Of a stretch of 64,000 bases of DNA, positions 20,781-32,529 are shown piece after piece. A model generated the notes under the pieces. The model searched no databases and had not been told where the DNA came from. It saw only the letters and a program-made list of their open reading frames with translations. Location of the stretch: positions 45,292,002 to 45,356,001 of the forward strand of contig NC_084831.1 of assembly GCF_033115175.1 (NCBI RefSeq). Reading direction: 5' to 3'. Position 1 is the stretch's first letter, and each line of letters begins with the position of its first letter. Both the position numbers and the translations under genes were made by a program. The DNA is from Lepus europaeus (Eukaryota; Chordata; Mammalia; Lagomorpha; Leporidae).

Positions 20781-21490
20781 GGGGCTGGCGCTGTGGTGTA
20801 GAAGGTTAAGCCTCTGCCTGAAGTGCTGGCATCCCATATGGGCACTGGTTCAAGTCCTAGAAGCTCCATTTCTTTCTTTCTTTTCTTTTTTTCTTTTTTG
20901 ACAGGCAGAGTGGACAGTGAGAGAGAGAGAGAGAGAGACAGAAAGACAGAGAGAAAGGTCTTCCTTCGCCGTTGGTTCACCCCCCAATGGCCGCTGCGGC
21001 CAGCGTGCTGTGGCCAGGGCACCACGCTGATCCGAAGGCAGGAGCCAGGTGCTTATCCTGGTCTCCCATCCAGGTGCAGGGCCCAAGCACTTGGGCCATC
21101 CTCCACTGCACTCCTGGGCCACAGCAGAGAGCTGGCCTGGAAGAGGAGCAACTGGGACAGAATCCGGTGCTCCGACCAGGACTAGAACCCGGGTGCCAGC
21201 GCAGCGGGCAGAGGATTAGCCCATTGAGCCGCAGTACCGGCCGAGGCTCCATTTCTGATCCAGCTCCCTGCTAATGTGCCTAGGAAGGCAGCAGAAGATG
21301 GCCCAACTACTTGGGCTCCTCCACTCACATGGGAGACCTAGAAGAAGCTCCAGGCTCCTGGCTTTAGTCTGGCCCAGCCCTGGCCATTTCGGCCATTTAG
21401 GGAGTGAACCAATGGATGGAAGATCTCTCTGTCTCTCTCTCTCACCTTCTCTCTCTGTATCTCTGCCTTTCAAATAAATAAATAAATCTT
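20781..21490 (+). mobile_element. C-repeat SINE split by a young SINE
   Basis: Head part 20781-20872 and the rest 21244-21490; the junction text GCTCCATTTCT is duplicated. Confidence 0.92.
20873..21242 (-). mobile_element. Young C-repeat SINE nested in a SINE
   Basis: Reverse copy, T-rich start to GAGCCGCAGTACCGGCC. Only the young subtype carries CCACTGCACTCCTGGGCCAC, seen here. Confidence 0.93.
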
Positions 21491-21511
21491 TAAAAATGTA
21501 TATAAATAAAA

Positions 21512-21732
21512 GCCCCAGCTCTGCTTTCCATCCAGCTCCCTGCTAATGCACACCCTGGGAGGCAGCAGTTGATGGATCCCTGCCATCCATATGCAAGATC
21601 TGAATAGAGTTCTGGGCTCCTGGCTTTGGCCTGGTCTAACCCCAAATGTTGCAGGCATTTTGGGAGTAAACTAGCAGTAAACTAGCAGAAACTAGTCTGT
21701 TTCTCTCTGTCTCTTTCAGCTTTTCAAATAAA
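21512..21732 (+). mobile_element. C-repeat SINE lacking its head
   Basis: Starts in the body (CCCCAGCTCTGCTTTCCATC) and ends AGCTTTTCAAATAAAAATTA. 5'-truncated. Confidence 0.75.
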
Positions 21733-21828
21733 AATTAATAAAGTAATTAGTCAATTAATTAAAGTTTACATGGAGAGGCAAATGACCCAGAAGAGTCAAC
21801 ACAATGATTAAGGAAAAGAATGAGGTTA

Positions 21829-21836
21829 AAGACCTT

Positions 21837-21870
<34 letters not shown>

Positions 21871-21883
21871 GCTCAGCCTGTCA

Positions 21884-21910
<27 letters not shown>
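21829..21910 (+). mobile_element. 5'-truncated young SINE, about 80 bases
   Basis: Only AAGACC plus the CT run, CACTGTCTAGCTCAGCCTG and a 29-base A tail remain. Flanks GAATGAGGTTA and GGATGAGGTTA form a TSD, so it inserted already truncated. Confidence 0.85.
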
Positions 21911-21914
<4 letters not shown>

Positions 21915-22109
21915 GAGGTTAGAGAACTGATGCGGTGTGACTCCAAGATGTATTATAGTCACAGTAATCAAGACAGTGTCAGCTTGGTGAAAGAAGACAC
22001 ATTTATCAATGGAACAGAGCAGAGCGTCCAGATAGACTCACATAGATATGGTCAACTCATACTTGCCAAAGAAGCAAAGCCCACACAGTGGAGGAAGGAG
22101 TCTCTTCAC

Positions 22110-22308
22110 CAAATGGTCCAGGCCCTGCACTCGCGTGGAAGACCCGGAAGAAGCTCCTGGCTCCGGCTTCGGAACAGTGCAGCTCCGGCCATTGCGGCCA
22201 TCTGGGGAGTGAACCAGCAGATGGAAGACCTCTCTCCCTCTCTCTGCCTCTCTTTCTCTCTCTGTGTAACTCCGACTTCCAAGTAAATAAATAAATCTTT
22301 TTTTTTTT
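22110..22308 (+). mobile_element. 5'-truncated C-repeat SINE
   Basis: Homology starts at AAATGGTCCAGGCCCTGCAC and runs to AAATAAATAAATCTTT. It sits inside the L1 ORF2 block. Confidence 0.85.
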
Positions 22309-22455
22309 TCTCAACACTGTCAAGAGAATGAGAGGACAAGCCACTCTGGGAGAAAAGCATTTGCAAACTACATATCTGATAAAGGACTGTTATCCAAAAT
22401 ATACAAGGAACCCTTGATACTCAACAGTAAGAAAATAAATAACATAATTTTTAAA

Positions 22456-22782
22456 AATTACTTTGGTATTTATTTATTTGAGAGGTAGAGTTACAGACAG
22501 TAAGAGCAGGAGACAGAGAGAAAAGTCTTCCGTCTACTGGTTCACTCCCCAAATAGCCACAATGGCCAGAGCTGCGCCAATGTGAAGCCAGGAGCCAGGA
22601 GCTTCTTCCTGGTCTCCCACAAGGGTGCAGAAGCCCAAGGACTTGGGCCATCTTCTCCTGCTTTCCCAGGCCATAGCAGAGAGCTGGATCAGAAGTGGAG
22701 CAGCCAGGACTAGAACTGGCACCCATATAGGATGCCGGCACTGTAAGTGGAGGCTTTACCCACTATGCCACAGTGCTGGCCC
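22456..22782 (-). mobile_element. C-repeat SINE
   Basis: Reverse full-length copy flanked by AACATAATTT at 22441 and again after 22784. Confidence 0.92.
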
Positions 22783-22811
22783 AACAACATAATTTGAAAA
22801 ATAAGCAAAAG

Positions 22812-23123
22812 GGAGCCAGAATTGTGGTGCAGCAGATTAAGCCACTGCCTGCAGTGCCGGCATCCCATATGAGCACTGGTTCAAATCCTGGCTGCTCCAC
22901 TTCTGATCCAGCTCCCTGCTAATGTGCCTGGGAAAACAGCAAAAGATGATCCAAGTACATAGACCCCTGCCATCTACATGGGAGACCTGAATGGGGTTCC
23001 AGGATCCTGGCTTAGGCCTAGTCCAGATTCAGTCATTGTGGCCATTTGGGGAATGAACCAGAGGATGGAAGATGTCTCTTCTCTCGGTAACTGTCTTTCA
23101 TATAAATAAATAAACTTTTATTA
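22812..23123 (+). mobile_element. C-repeat SINE
   Basis: Forward copy with TSD AAAAATAAGCAAAAG / AAAAATAGGCAAAAG (one change). Confidence 0.92.
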
Positions 23124-23930
23124 AAAAATAGGCAAAAGGCAGGAACAAACACCTCATCAAAGAAAACAACTAGCAAATAAATACAGATTCTCCTGAACTT
23201 AAGAAAGTTCTACTAACTAATGAGTTTTCAACTTTACAAGAGTACAAAAGTGATATGCATCTGTCAAACCATACCATGATGCTTGATGAATTAGATGTGT
23301 TAAATGCATTTTCAATTTACTGTACTTTCAACCTATAATGAGCTTCTCAGGACCTAGCCCCATGGAAATAAGTCAAGGAGCTTCTAGATATAAAAGATGC
23401 TCAATATAATATGGCACGAAGGAATTGCAACGTAAAATGAGATGACCCTCCACACATATTAAAATGGAAAAATCCAAAATATTGGAGGCACAAAATGCTG
23501 GCAAGGATGTGGCGCAACAGGAGCCCTAATCCATTGTTGGTAGGAATGCAAACTTGGGAAGACAGTGTGGCAGGGTCTTCCAAAACTAAACATATTCTTA
23601 CAATATGATCCAGCAGTTGTGTACAACCTACACAAAAACCTGAACACAGATGTTTAGAGCAGATTTGTTCACAGCTGTCAAAACTGGGGAGCAATCAGGC
23701 TGTCCCCCAGCAGGCGAATGGATGGAAAGGGTCACGCATCCTGATAATGAAATACTACTCAGCAAGAGAAAGAAACGAGCCCCCAAGCCAGGAAAAGACA
23801 CGGAGGAAACTTAAAGGCATGTTACGGGGTGACAGAAGCCAATCAGAAAAGGTTGCACACCATGTGAGTCCTGCTATGCCACACCCTGGGAAAGGCAAAA
23901 CCATGCAGATATTTTAAAATCTAGGGTATA

Positions 23931-24280
23931 AGGCCGGCGCCGTGGCTCAATAGGCTAATCCTCCGCCTTGCGGCGCCAGCACACCGGGTTCTAGTCCCGG
24001 TCGGGGCGCCGGATTCTATCCCGGTTGCCCCTCTTCCAGGCCAGCTCTCTGCTGTGGCCCAGGAGTGCAGTGGAGGATGGCCCAAGTGCTTGGGCCCTGC
24101 ACCCCATGGGAGACCAGGAGAAGCACCTGGCTCCTGCCTTCGGATCAGTGTGGTGCGCCGGCCGCAGCGCACCGGCCGCGGTGGCCATTGGAGGGTGAAC
24201 CAACGGCAAAGGAAGACCTTTCTCTCTGTCTCTCTCTCTCACTGTCCACTCTGCCTGTAAAATAATAATAATAATAAAAT
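23931..24280 (+). mobile_element. Young C-repeat SINE in L1 remnant
   Basis: Head GGCCGGCGCCGTGGCTCAAT to an ATA-rich tail; TSD AAAATCTAGGGTAT at 23916 and 24281. Confidence 0.96.
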
Positions 24281-24387
24281 AAAATCTAGGGTATCAAGGT
24301 TTGGGAGAGGAATGTGTAGGTGGAGCACAGAGGATTTTTAGGACAGTGAAACTCTTTCTGAATGATACTGTAATAATGGGTACATCT

Positions 24388-24905
24388 TGTTAACTGAGCA
24401 ACTTCAAAAAGCTTGTGGAAGATGGAATTAAAAGATATGCTTGTTTGGGGATGGGCATAGTGGAGCAGCAGGTTATGCTACTGCTTACAACATCTGCATC
24501 CCATATTAGAGTGCCAGTGCGAGTCTCAGCTACTCCGCTACAATCCTGGGAAGCAACAGATACTGGCTTAAGTACTTGAGACCCTGCACCCAGGTAGGAG
24601 ACCCGGATGGAGTTCTTGGCTCCTGACCTTGGCTGTTGTGGCCATTTGGGGAGTGAATCAGTAAATAAACGATCTCTCTTCCTCTGTCACTCTGAATTTT
24701 GAACAAATAAATAAATCTTTGTTTTTTAGAGATATTATTTTAGTGCAAAGAAATTTTGGGATCCGTGTATATTCAATATCTTCAAAAAGTTTGTAAAAGT
24801 GCGTATTATAAAGTACATGGCTTTTAAAAACATTTTTGCAACAAAAACACACTTATCCTTTTAATTCCCTTTTTCCATGAGCTTTTTTGCTTGCATATAT
24901 GTTTC
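24388..24905. mobile_element. Inverted-repeat DNA element (MITE-like), split by a SINE
   Basis: The left end AACTTCAAAAAGCTTGTGGA AGATGGAATTAAAAGATA (24401-24437) is mirrored near the right end (about 24855-24895), where the reverse strand reads AAGCTCATGGAAAAAGGGAA then TTAAAAGGATAAG. A further AAAAAGTTTGT copy is inside at 24785. Mariner-like by feel; family not identified. Confidence 0.55.
24447..24720 (+). mobile_element. C-repeat SINE inside the inverted-repeat element
   Basis: Diverged forward copy from GGGGATGGGCATAGTGGAGC to CAAATAAATAAATCTTT. Confidence 0.82.
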
Positions 24906-25491
24906 CAAATCCATGGAGTGTCTAACACCGAGAGTGAACCCTGATATAGATGACAGGCCTCAGGTGTGGGCTCATCCACTGTGACAAGGGTGCCAGCTTA
25001 GTGCGGGGTGTTGGCAGGGGCGGCCCTACACTCAGTGCTCGATTGTGCTGTGAACCTAAATGTGCTCTAAAAACACGAAACCCCCGGCAGTCTCAGGGCT
25101 GTAGTAGTTCACCAGGATCTGCCGGGAGCTCGGCCCCTGGCAGGGGTGTAACTGCCAGAGGGGCAGGTGCTGTGCTTCGTGGGTGTAGCCTGTGGCCTTT
25201 GCAGCAGCACACTCAGAAGCAGCACCTCGTGTCTTCCTGAAGTGAACGCAGCAGAGGCTCCAGGACACCGGGGCAGAGGCTGACCCCTTTGGCAGGTGTC
25301 GTCCTGCCTTCCCTCTCAGCCCTCACAGACACCCAGGGAGTGTGCAGGTATGGAGATGCCTCGGGAGGGAGACGCTCAAAGCTTTGTGAACTTACAGCCC
25401 CGGAGAGAAGACTGAATTCCAGAGCTGGCTTAACTCACGCCCCTTCCCCCTCTTTAGGCTTCAGTTTTCCCAATTAAAGAGAAAGAAAATT
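24906..25491. other. Unassigned stretch
   Basis: Moderately GC-rich, with several short frames and no recognised homology. Confidence 0.45.
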
Positions 25492-25793
25492 GGGGCCCAT
25501 GTTGTGGCTTAGCAGGTTAAGCCACTGTCTGCAGTTCTGGCATCCCCATATGTGCACTGGTTCAAGTCCCGGCTGCTCCACCTCCAATCCAGCTCCCTGC
25601 TAATGTGCCTGGGAAAACAGCTGAAGATGGCCCAAGTGCTTGGGCCCCTGCCCCCATGTGAGAGACCTAGATGGAGTTCTAAGCTCCTGACTTAGGCCTG
25701 GCCCAGCCCTGGGTATTGTGGCCATTCTGGGAGCAAACCAGCAGATGGGAGATATTTCTCTCTCTCTCTTTCTCTCTCTCAAGTAAATAATTA
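25492..25793 (+). mobile_element. C-repeat SINE
   Basis: Head GGGGCCCATGTTGTGGCTTA, full body, CT run, then a tail turned into a GAA repeat. Confidence 0.88.
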
Positions 25794-25846
25794 AAAAGAA
25801 GAAGAAGAAGAAGAAGAAGAAGAAGAAGAAGAAGAAGAAGAAGAAA
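25794..25846. repeat. (GAA)n microsatellite
   Basis: About 17 uninterrupted GAA units derived from the SINE tail. Pure purine/pyrimidine triplet tract able to form triplex DNA. Confidence 0.97.
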
Positions 25847-25894
25847 GTGATTTTAGATGTATTGGAACATTTTCCAGTTCTGAGCATCTATGAT

Positions 25895-26200
25895 CTTTTT
25901 TTTTTTTTTTTTAGATTTATTTATTTATTTGAAAGAGTTACAGAGACAGAGAGAGAGATTTTCCATCTGCTGGTTCACTCCCTAGATGGCTACATCAGCC
26001 ATGGCTAGGACCCGAGAGCTTCTTCCAGTTTTCCCACGTGGGTATGGGGGCTCAAACACTTGGGCCATCTTCCGCTGCTTTTCCTAAGCCATTAGCAGGG
26101 AGCTGGATAGGAAGTGGAACAGCCGGGACACGAACCAGCACTTACACAGCATGCCGGTGTTGCAGGAGGTGGCTTAAACAGTATGTCATCACTCTGGCCC
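25895..26200 (-). mobile_element. C-repeat SINE
   Basis: Reverse copy, T run and AGATTTATTTATTTATTTGA to ATCACTCTGGCCCC. Confidence 0.88.
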
Positions 26201-26620
26201 CAGCGATTTGTCTTTCACATGCTCCCACAGGCCGTGCTCTCTCTGTGGCTCCTAGGCCTTTAGCCAGCAGTGCCCTCCTCGCTGCCTGGTTGCTGCTTGC
26301 TGTCCGTCTGGCTTCAGCAGAGACATCGCTTCCTTGGCACAGTCCCCTAGACTGCTCTAAACAGAGCCAGCCGCCTCTTTTCCAGGCTCCTGTGAGCCCC
26401 ACGCACCCTCCATCTCTGTTCATAGTGTCCTAAATGGCAGTTTCCTATTTACTTAGCTGTTCCCTGTACTAGACCATGGCTTCCCAGGGAGCAAGGAGAG
26501 TGCCCACTGCTAGGAGGAGTTGCAGGCCTATAACTTCCTTGGGGATGTTCTCAGCTCTGCTCTCCCTGGGAGGTTCCAAATCCGTACCCTCTACTCTACC
26601 TCCAGAAATACTCAACCCCT
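26201..26620. other. Unassigned stretch upstream of DIO1
   Basis: No gene or named repeat recognised. It is part of the YIPF1-DIO1 intergenic space. Confidence 0.45.
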
Positions 26621-27150
26621 GGGTTCAGCGTTGTGGTGTACCAGGTTAAGCCACAGCCTGCAATGCCAGCATCCCTTATGAGTGCCAGTTTGAGACCTGG
26701 CTGCTCTGTGTCTAGCTATCTGGGAAGTGAACCAGTGGACAGAAGATCTGCCTCTCTGTCTCTCTCTCTTTGTCTCTCCCTCTCTGTAACTCTGCTCTTT
26801 CTATTTTTTTTTTAAGATTTATTTATTTACTGAAAGAGTTACAGAGAGAGAGAGGAGAGAGAAAGAAATATCTTTCATCCACTGATTTACTCGCCAAATG
26901 GCCACAAAAGCCAGGGCTGGACCAGGCCAAAGCCAGGAACCAGGAGCCAGGAGCCAGGAGCTTCATCCAGGTCTCCTATGTGGTACAGGGATCTTCTGCT
27001 GCTTTTTCAGGTGCATCAGCATGGAGCTGTGTCAGAAGCGGAGCAGCCAGGACACCAACCGGTGCCTACCTGGGATGTGGCAGCTTTACGCACTATACCA
27101 CAACACTGTCCCATAACTCTGCCTTTCAAAGAAACACAACACATCTTTTA
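26621..27150 (+). mobile_element. C-repeat SINE split by a reverse SINE
   Basis: Short forward copy (internal deletion in the body); its last piece TAACTCTGCCTTTCAAAGAA resumes at 27114 after the nested copy. Confidence 0.85.
26803..27112 (-). mobile_element. C-repeat SINE nested in a SINE
   Basis: Reverse copy with TAACTCTGC...TTTC repeated on either side. The last C-SINE before an 8 kb stretch without any. Confidence 0.88.
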
Positions 27151-27389
27151 AAAGGAAATCTTCAGCCCCCAGCTGGAAGTTGTGAGTGGAAAAACATCTT
27201 TCATTAGGAAAAGAACAATTTATCTTATTAAGAGAATAGTTACCTTTTGAAGCTATTTGCCTGCAATCGATCTTTTAAGAGGGTCTCTTTAAGTGTGATC
27301 TGAAGTGCTTGTCTATGAAAATTCATCAGAAGGAGAATCTAGGATTTGGAGTCTTCCAATCCAAGACTCTCTGAAGAGCTAAGGCAAAG

Positions 27390-27603
27390 AACCTGAAAGG
27401 GCTCGGGTTAGAACTGACCCCTGTGCACCTGGCTTGGAACTTTCCACGTTATTGACAGCAAGGCAAACACTTTCCGTCCTGGCACTTTCCTCCTGCCCAG
27501 GGTTGGCTGCTCCCACCCTGCACCTTTGCTCGGCTCCACCCAGTGTCTCCTGGCTGCAGCTTGTCTGCCTGCCGGCCTCAGAGGCAGCTCCAGCTGGGCC
27601 GAG
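27390..27603 (+). promoter_or_regulatory. DIO1: DIO1 promoter-proximal region and 5' UTR
   Basis: The 200 bases before the start codon contain no TATA box. They hold a TGCACCTTTGCTC motif (about 27519-27531) that loosely fits a DR1 half (HNF4/nuclear-receptor type site). The known D1 promoter in other mammals is TATA-less and liver/kidney-active. The start site itself is not visible. Confidence 0.4.
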
Positions 27604-27940
27604 ATGGGGCTGCCCCGGCCAGGGCTGTGGCTGAAGAGGCTCTGGGTGCTCGTGCAGGTGGCCGTGGAGGTGGCTGTGGGCAAAGTGCTGATGATACTAT
27701 TTCCGGAGAGAGTTAAGCAGAACATCCTGGCCATGGGCCAAAAGACAGGGATAGCCCAGAACCCCAACTTCGCCCAGGACAGCTGGATTCCCACCTTCTT
27801 CAGCACCCAGTATTTCTGGTTCGTCCTGAAGGTTCGTTGGCAGCGACTGGAGGATGCCACTGAGCCAGGGGGTCTGGCTCCAAACTGCTCCGTCGTCCGC
27901 CTCTCGGGACAGCAGTGCAGCGTCTGGGACTTCATGCGAG
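27604..27940 (+). CDS. DIO1: DIO1 exon 1, type I iodothyronine deiodinase
   Basis: DIO1 is the membrane selenoenzyme of liver, kidney and thyroid that removes iodine from T4 and reverse T3. This exon encodes residues 1-112 plus the first base of codon 113. It starts [16 protein letters not shown], close to human DIO1 as I recall it. One membrane span covers about residues 13-33 and is followed by a basic/acidic flank. The linker contains [19 protein letters not shown] (61-79). Phe65, which family work links to reverse-T3 handling, is kept. The ATG has the good context GAGATGG; no upstream in-frame ATG occurs. The exon ends ATGCGAG|GTCAGG in phase 1, matching exon 2. Confidence 0.97.
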
Positions 27941-28479
27941 GTCAGGAGGGGGTGGGAGGGGCGCTTGCAGCAGCAGCAGCGGAGGGAGGTGGGGGGGGAG
28001 GCAAGTTCTGAACTCTTCTGCTCCTCCTGCTCCTCCTTGGGGGCTACTAGCCCTCTTCCCACTTAAACAAACTAGGAATCCTCCTTGACTTCTCTTTGCC
28101 TGAGTGCCATCCTGCCTCCCTTGCCACTTGGATCCCAAGCCGTGCCTTTCAGCCTGCAGCCTGTTCAGCCTGGGCTGCTCTGTGGCCGTATCCTCTCCAC
28201 CCTTCAGGCTCCTCTCTTTATGACACCTGTCGTGGTCTGTAATCATGTGTGGCTATCTGACCCATGTCTGCTGCCCTCACTGGCACACAAACTCGTGCAG
28301 GCAGACACCATCATTCAGGCCCATCGTCGTGGCCGGGCCTGCTGCTGGGGCATAGCACTCAGTTAGTACTTGCTAAAGAACGGCCCCGCCTCAGCCCTTG
28401 TATCCAGGCGAACCAGCTCTATCTGTTTGGTTCTTAAACCTCTCCGATCGCTCTTCTCTCTGTTGTCCTTTTAGCTTCT

Positions 28480-28990
28480 CTTCCTGCCAAGACTTCCTTC
28501 TCCCCATCTCGCCCTGTCTGTCATCCGACTTATGAACGGCTGCCAGACTGCTTGTCTGTGTGCACACCCCAGTCATTCCCCTTCAGGAAGGGCACCAGGC
28601 TCAGCCTTGCGGTCGACGTGCTCCCTGGCCAGGTTCAGCTCCTCTTCCCATTTTCCCTCCAAGCCTCCTCTCATATCACTTCCTCTGGATGACAAGATGG
28701 GCTTTGTCCACTCCTGATGGGCACTCCTGGTGCCTTTGCCTTTGTTGATATTGTTGGCTGGTCTGGAATGCCCTTCTCCTCCACCTGGACAGTCTATATC
28801 CCCTTCCCTGCATGCCTCCTCCTCTGTGAAGCCACCATGGATCCCACAGTTCAACCAACTCTCTCTGCTGGACACATGACTCCACCTATACCTCCCTGCA
28901 GACACTGTTTTTTCCTAGCCTGCATTGGGCTCCCTAAATGCCCAGTGTGGAGCCTCAAGAGAGGGCCTGTGGCCTGACTTAACCTCTGAC
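28480..28990 (+). mobile_element. LINE L2 fragments
   Basis: L2-like wording: GGTCTGGAATGCCCTTCTCC, CTCCTCCTCTGTGAAGCCACC and the tract up to GGGCTCCCTAAATGCCC. Old, probably several joined pieces. Confidence 0.55.
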
Positions 28991-30744
28991 TTGTTCAGCA
29001 CGCTTAACTCAGGGCCTAGACACAGCGAGTGGTGCAGAGAAACCCGTGGGGTAGTTGGCTGATGTGGTGTTTTTCAAATCATGTCCTCTGGGACCCATGT
29101 GCCACAGACCAGCTCGGCTGTGCAGAGTTCCCTTGTGCAGGTCGTTTGGGAACCGCTGCAGCCTGAGTCCTCCCGCAGGTTCCCGGGGCGCAGGAGCACA
29201 AAGAGGCTGGGCGAGGTCCTGACGCTCACAAGCAAACACAACACTTGGGACGATCTTTGTTTAACACAGCACTGACTGGCGCGCACACACACACACGCAA
29301 GCACAGCATTCTGCACCTGGGAAAGCGCCCACGATCGTTATGCTGATTCCAAAGGACATCCTTTGGGAAACGCTGACCTAATGCAACTTCCCCCTGCCCG
29401 CAGCCCCGGCTTTAGAGGTGAAGTGGGGAGAGCTAAGAGGTCAAGGTAACAGGCGGAGAGCGACCGCGTCTGACCCAGCATCAGGCCTCCCCGCCTTGTG
29501 TTCTCAGTGCTCTGCAGTCAACACTCGGCAGCACCCACTGTGAGCCAGGCCTCAGCGTTGGGGCAGGGACTCCAAGCTGGGGCCGAGCCTGTGTCTTGGC
29601 TGGGTGCAGAACAGAGGAAATCCTTACTGTTCTGTGAGGGGGGAAGGCTATCATGACATGGCTTTTGCATGTGGGACTTGGAAGGTTTCCTGGAGGAGGT
29701 GGCCCTGGAACCCAGCCTTGAAGGATGAGTAAGATTCTGGTAGCTCAAGACAGGACTAGGGAAGTGTTTCAAGCAAAGAGAAGGCCAAGAGTTTCTTTTT
29801 GGTTGTTGTTCATTAATGGGTTTGAACTATGGTGCACAAATGCCTTAACACACAGTCATGGAGAGCGAGAGCAATGAGGACACCACGTAACCCGTCGTTG
29901 CGTGTTCACCGCGTGCCACCCACGCCCCAGGAGGGACCCGGGCCAGTTTGCTGCCTGTCTGCCATCTACAGATCAGTTCCCTGAAAGCCCGTTTACCTCA
30001 GGGCCAATTCACAGAATCTCCTTGCATCATGCAACTGTCCCCATGCAGCAGGCCTACAGAGTGTCCAGTTTGTCTCTGCTTTCTGCTGCCACCGCTGAGA
30101 TTGAAAAATGGCGAGGAGGCACCCTGACAGGCCAACACCCCTGTATTTATAAAGCAGAGTTGCCTCTCAGCACGTTGACCTGGAGTCCCCTGAAGTAAGA
30201 GGGATCGGCGACACCGCAGTACACACAGCTGGCCTCTGCCCTGGAAGACCTCCATAGCACAGGGAGACCAATGGGGCAGCTGGAGTGAGGAGCACAGGGC
30301 TCTGGGGTGAGGGGGTGGCCCAAGGAGGCTCCCTGGGAGGCAGCGTGGTGAGCGTCTGGGGACCATGAAGTCTTGGGGTGAGTGAGGGAGAGGGGCTTGG
30401 GGGCAAGACAAGAGACGGGGAGGAGCAGAGGCCTGGGGAGCATGGTTCCCTGGGCAGAAGTGGGGTGCAGGAGGTAGAGGGGGTGAAACATGAGGCTGGA
30501 GACACCAACAAGGACCAGAGCTTGGGGGCCTTATGTGTCTGATCTGCAGTGGACATTTTCCCGGGGGTGCCGGTGAGTTCTGGGATGGTTTACACGGTTA
30601 ACCCGCTCAGTTCCTCTTCCTAGGAAGACCCTTGTAATGGCCTCAGAAGCCCCCTCCATTGCATGCTTTGAGTATAAACTCTGAGCTCATGTTAGAGCCA
30701 TCTGTTGGCAGTGCTGGAAGATTCCTTCCAGCAAATTTTAAGGG

Positions 30745-30860
30745 ATTCCTTCATTTTTCAGATGCAAAGGCCCAGAGATGTGAATGGCTTGTTCAGTGTC
30801 AGCCTGTGATTTCACAGGGGAGCCCGAACTTGAACTTGAGCCTTCTGACTCTCAGCTGGT
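30745..30860 (-). mobile_element. MIR SINE
   Basis: Reverse MIR wording: TTTTTCAGATGCAAAGGCCC, GAGATGTGAATGGCTTGTTC, then GAACTTGAACTTGAGCCTTC. Confidence 0.6.
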
Positions 30861-32529
30861 GTACTTTCTGTTATTGCAAAAGACAACAGGGGCTCAGAGA
30901 ACTCCTCCATCGTTTTCCTTCTGCCTATCCATGCACATTCACAACACACACACACACACACAGCACAATACCGGTTCCAGGTACCTGAGAGTTCATCTGA
31001 AACAAGTTTTATTTCAGCTCCTGTTTAAAATCTCCTATCATCGTTCCAACTGTCCTTACAAAGCACCATCCAGTAGCTACAAATGGGATTTCTTAACGGA
31101 GGGAGCCTGCTGTGGGGCTCACCTTATTTGCCTGGGGTCACCAGGGGTGAGTTCGAGTCTGGCTCTAGAACGAAGGAGTGGCCTTGGCAGTCCGTGCCCG
31201 ACATCCTGTGGCCTGTGCACTCAGGCAGGGTCTGACCCCTTGCATCTGTCCTTCCTCTCTCTGCTACCAGGACAGCAGGAAGTAAGTGCAAACTTTGCCC
31301 TCAGTATTGCTCACTATCCCCAGCCACGCTATAAATAATTAAACACATGGCGCAGTCCCGTCTGGGACGGGGTGGGGGGTGGTGGTGGTGGCTATCCAGT
31401 GAGTGTTCCACATTGCTTTCCCAATTAAAACCAAAATTCCTGACAGCTGATATTTAGAGCTGGTCCTGATCCTAAATTTGTTGAGATCTCATTGGACGAG
31501 TGGTTCAGCCACTTGGCCACAGCTGACGTCTGAGCCTCCCCTGGGGCCTGGGCCTCCCTGTCACGCGGCTCAGAAACCATCATGTGACCAAGCAGAGGCC
31601 CAGAGGCCCACTAAAGGCCTCCTGGGGCCTCCTATGAAAACACCTGGGAGCCAAGGACAAGGCAGGCTTTGGAGGCACAGATGGCCAGCCTGGGCGCCTC
31701 AGACTGCTGACAGGGAGGGCTGTAGAGCTGCTTCTCCTAGTACTTGGCCATCAGAAGCGCCGACAGGCAGCTCAGGACCTTTGGCCTTTCTTCGCGGGCC
31801 ATTTTCTCCTCTTGTTCACTTCTGTGCAGCCCCCAGGGGCACGATTTGGTGGTGGTGGTGTTTGTTCCATAATATATTTTAGTATATGTATAAGCTGCTT
31901 CAAGTCCTTTGCAGAACAAGGCAATACATAAATAAGTGACAAGCAAGTCCCCTGTTTGCCTGCCAGACCTGAAATCCCACCTTCTCCACACGCCAGCCCA
32001 GACTTCCACAATCTCTCATGGGAACTCCTCCAGTACTCCTGACCCGCTTCTCCTCCATTTTCATCCTCACTCTCCATTCTTTCTCCCTAGGGCAGCCAGA
32101 GTGATCACTACTCAACGCTGTTGTAGCAGTTAGAGTTCTGGTTAGCAAGCAACAGGGACTCACTCTGGTTTTCTTATCACACGCTTCCTCAAAGGAGCAT
32201 ACTGGAGAGATGTTGGAGGGCTCCCCAGAGGCAACAGCAGTTGGAGCCCTAGGCTGAGACCGTCTTAGCATTAACAGTTGGGCCTGGATCCTGCTGTCAC
32301 TGGTTGCTGTGAGAACCCATCACTATCCCTTACTGGGTGGAGAAGGAAGTCTGCCCTCTCAAACGTTCCAGGCTCAAAGATCTAGGTGGAGGGTCTACTC
32401 AGCCCCTCTGGGCTCACAGCCTGTGCCTTAGATGCTTGGTCTGCCATCGACCCAGGCTGGGCACACTTTTCCAACAATAGTGCACAAAACAGGGGATTCA
32501 AGTAGGAAGGACAGTCAGGAGCCACACTG

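Larger units (their letters stand above)
19960..24390 (+). mobile_element. Old L1 ORF2 3' part, cut into blocks by SINEs
   Basis: L1 ORF2-like text appears in order at 19960-20278, 21925-22108, 22310-22450 and 23140-23930, e.g. AATCAAGACAGTGTCAGCTT, AAAATGCTGGCAAGGATGTG and AATGAAATACTACTCAGCAA. At least seven SINEs separate the blocks. It is more diverged than the L1 copy at 46.5 kb, and no open frame survives. It is probably one element, but whether all blocks belong to a single insertion is an inference. Confidence 0.75.

Noticed and set aside
27519-27531. Firm call of an HNF4 site upstream of DIO1
   Set aside because: TGCACCTTTGCTC fits the DR1 pattern only loosely, so it is mentioned in the promoter entry but not called.
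27526-27603. In-frame extension of DIO1 exon 1 upstream to a TTG
   Set aside because: The 26 extra residues resemble nothing in the family, TTG is not a normal start in mammals, and the ATG at 27604 gives the exact family N-terminus and puts Sec at 126.
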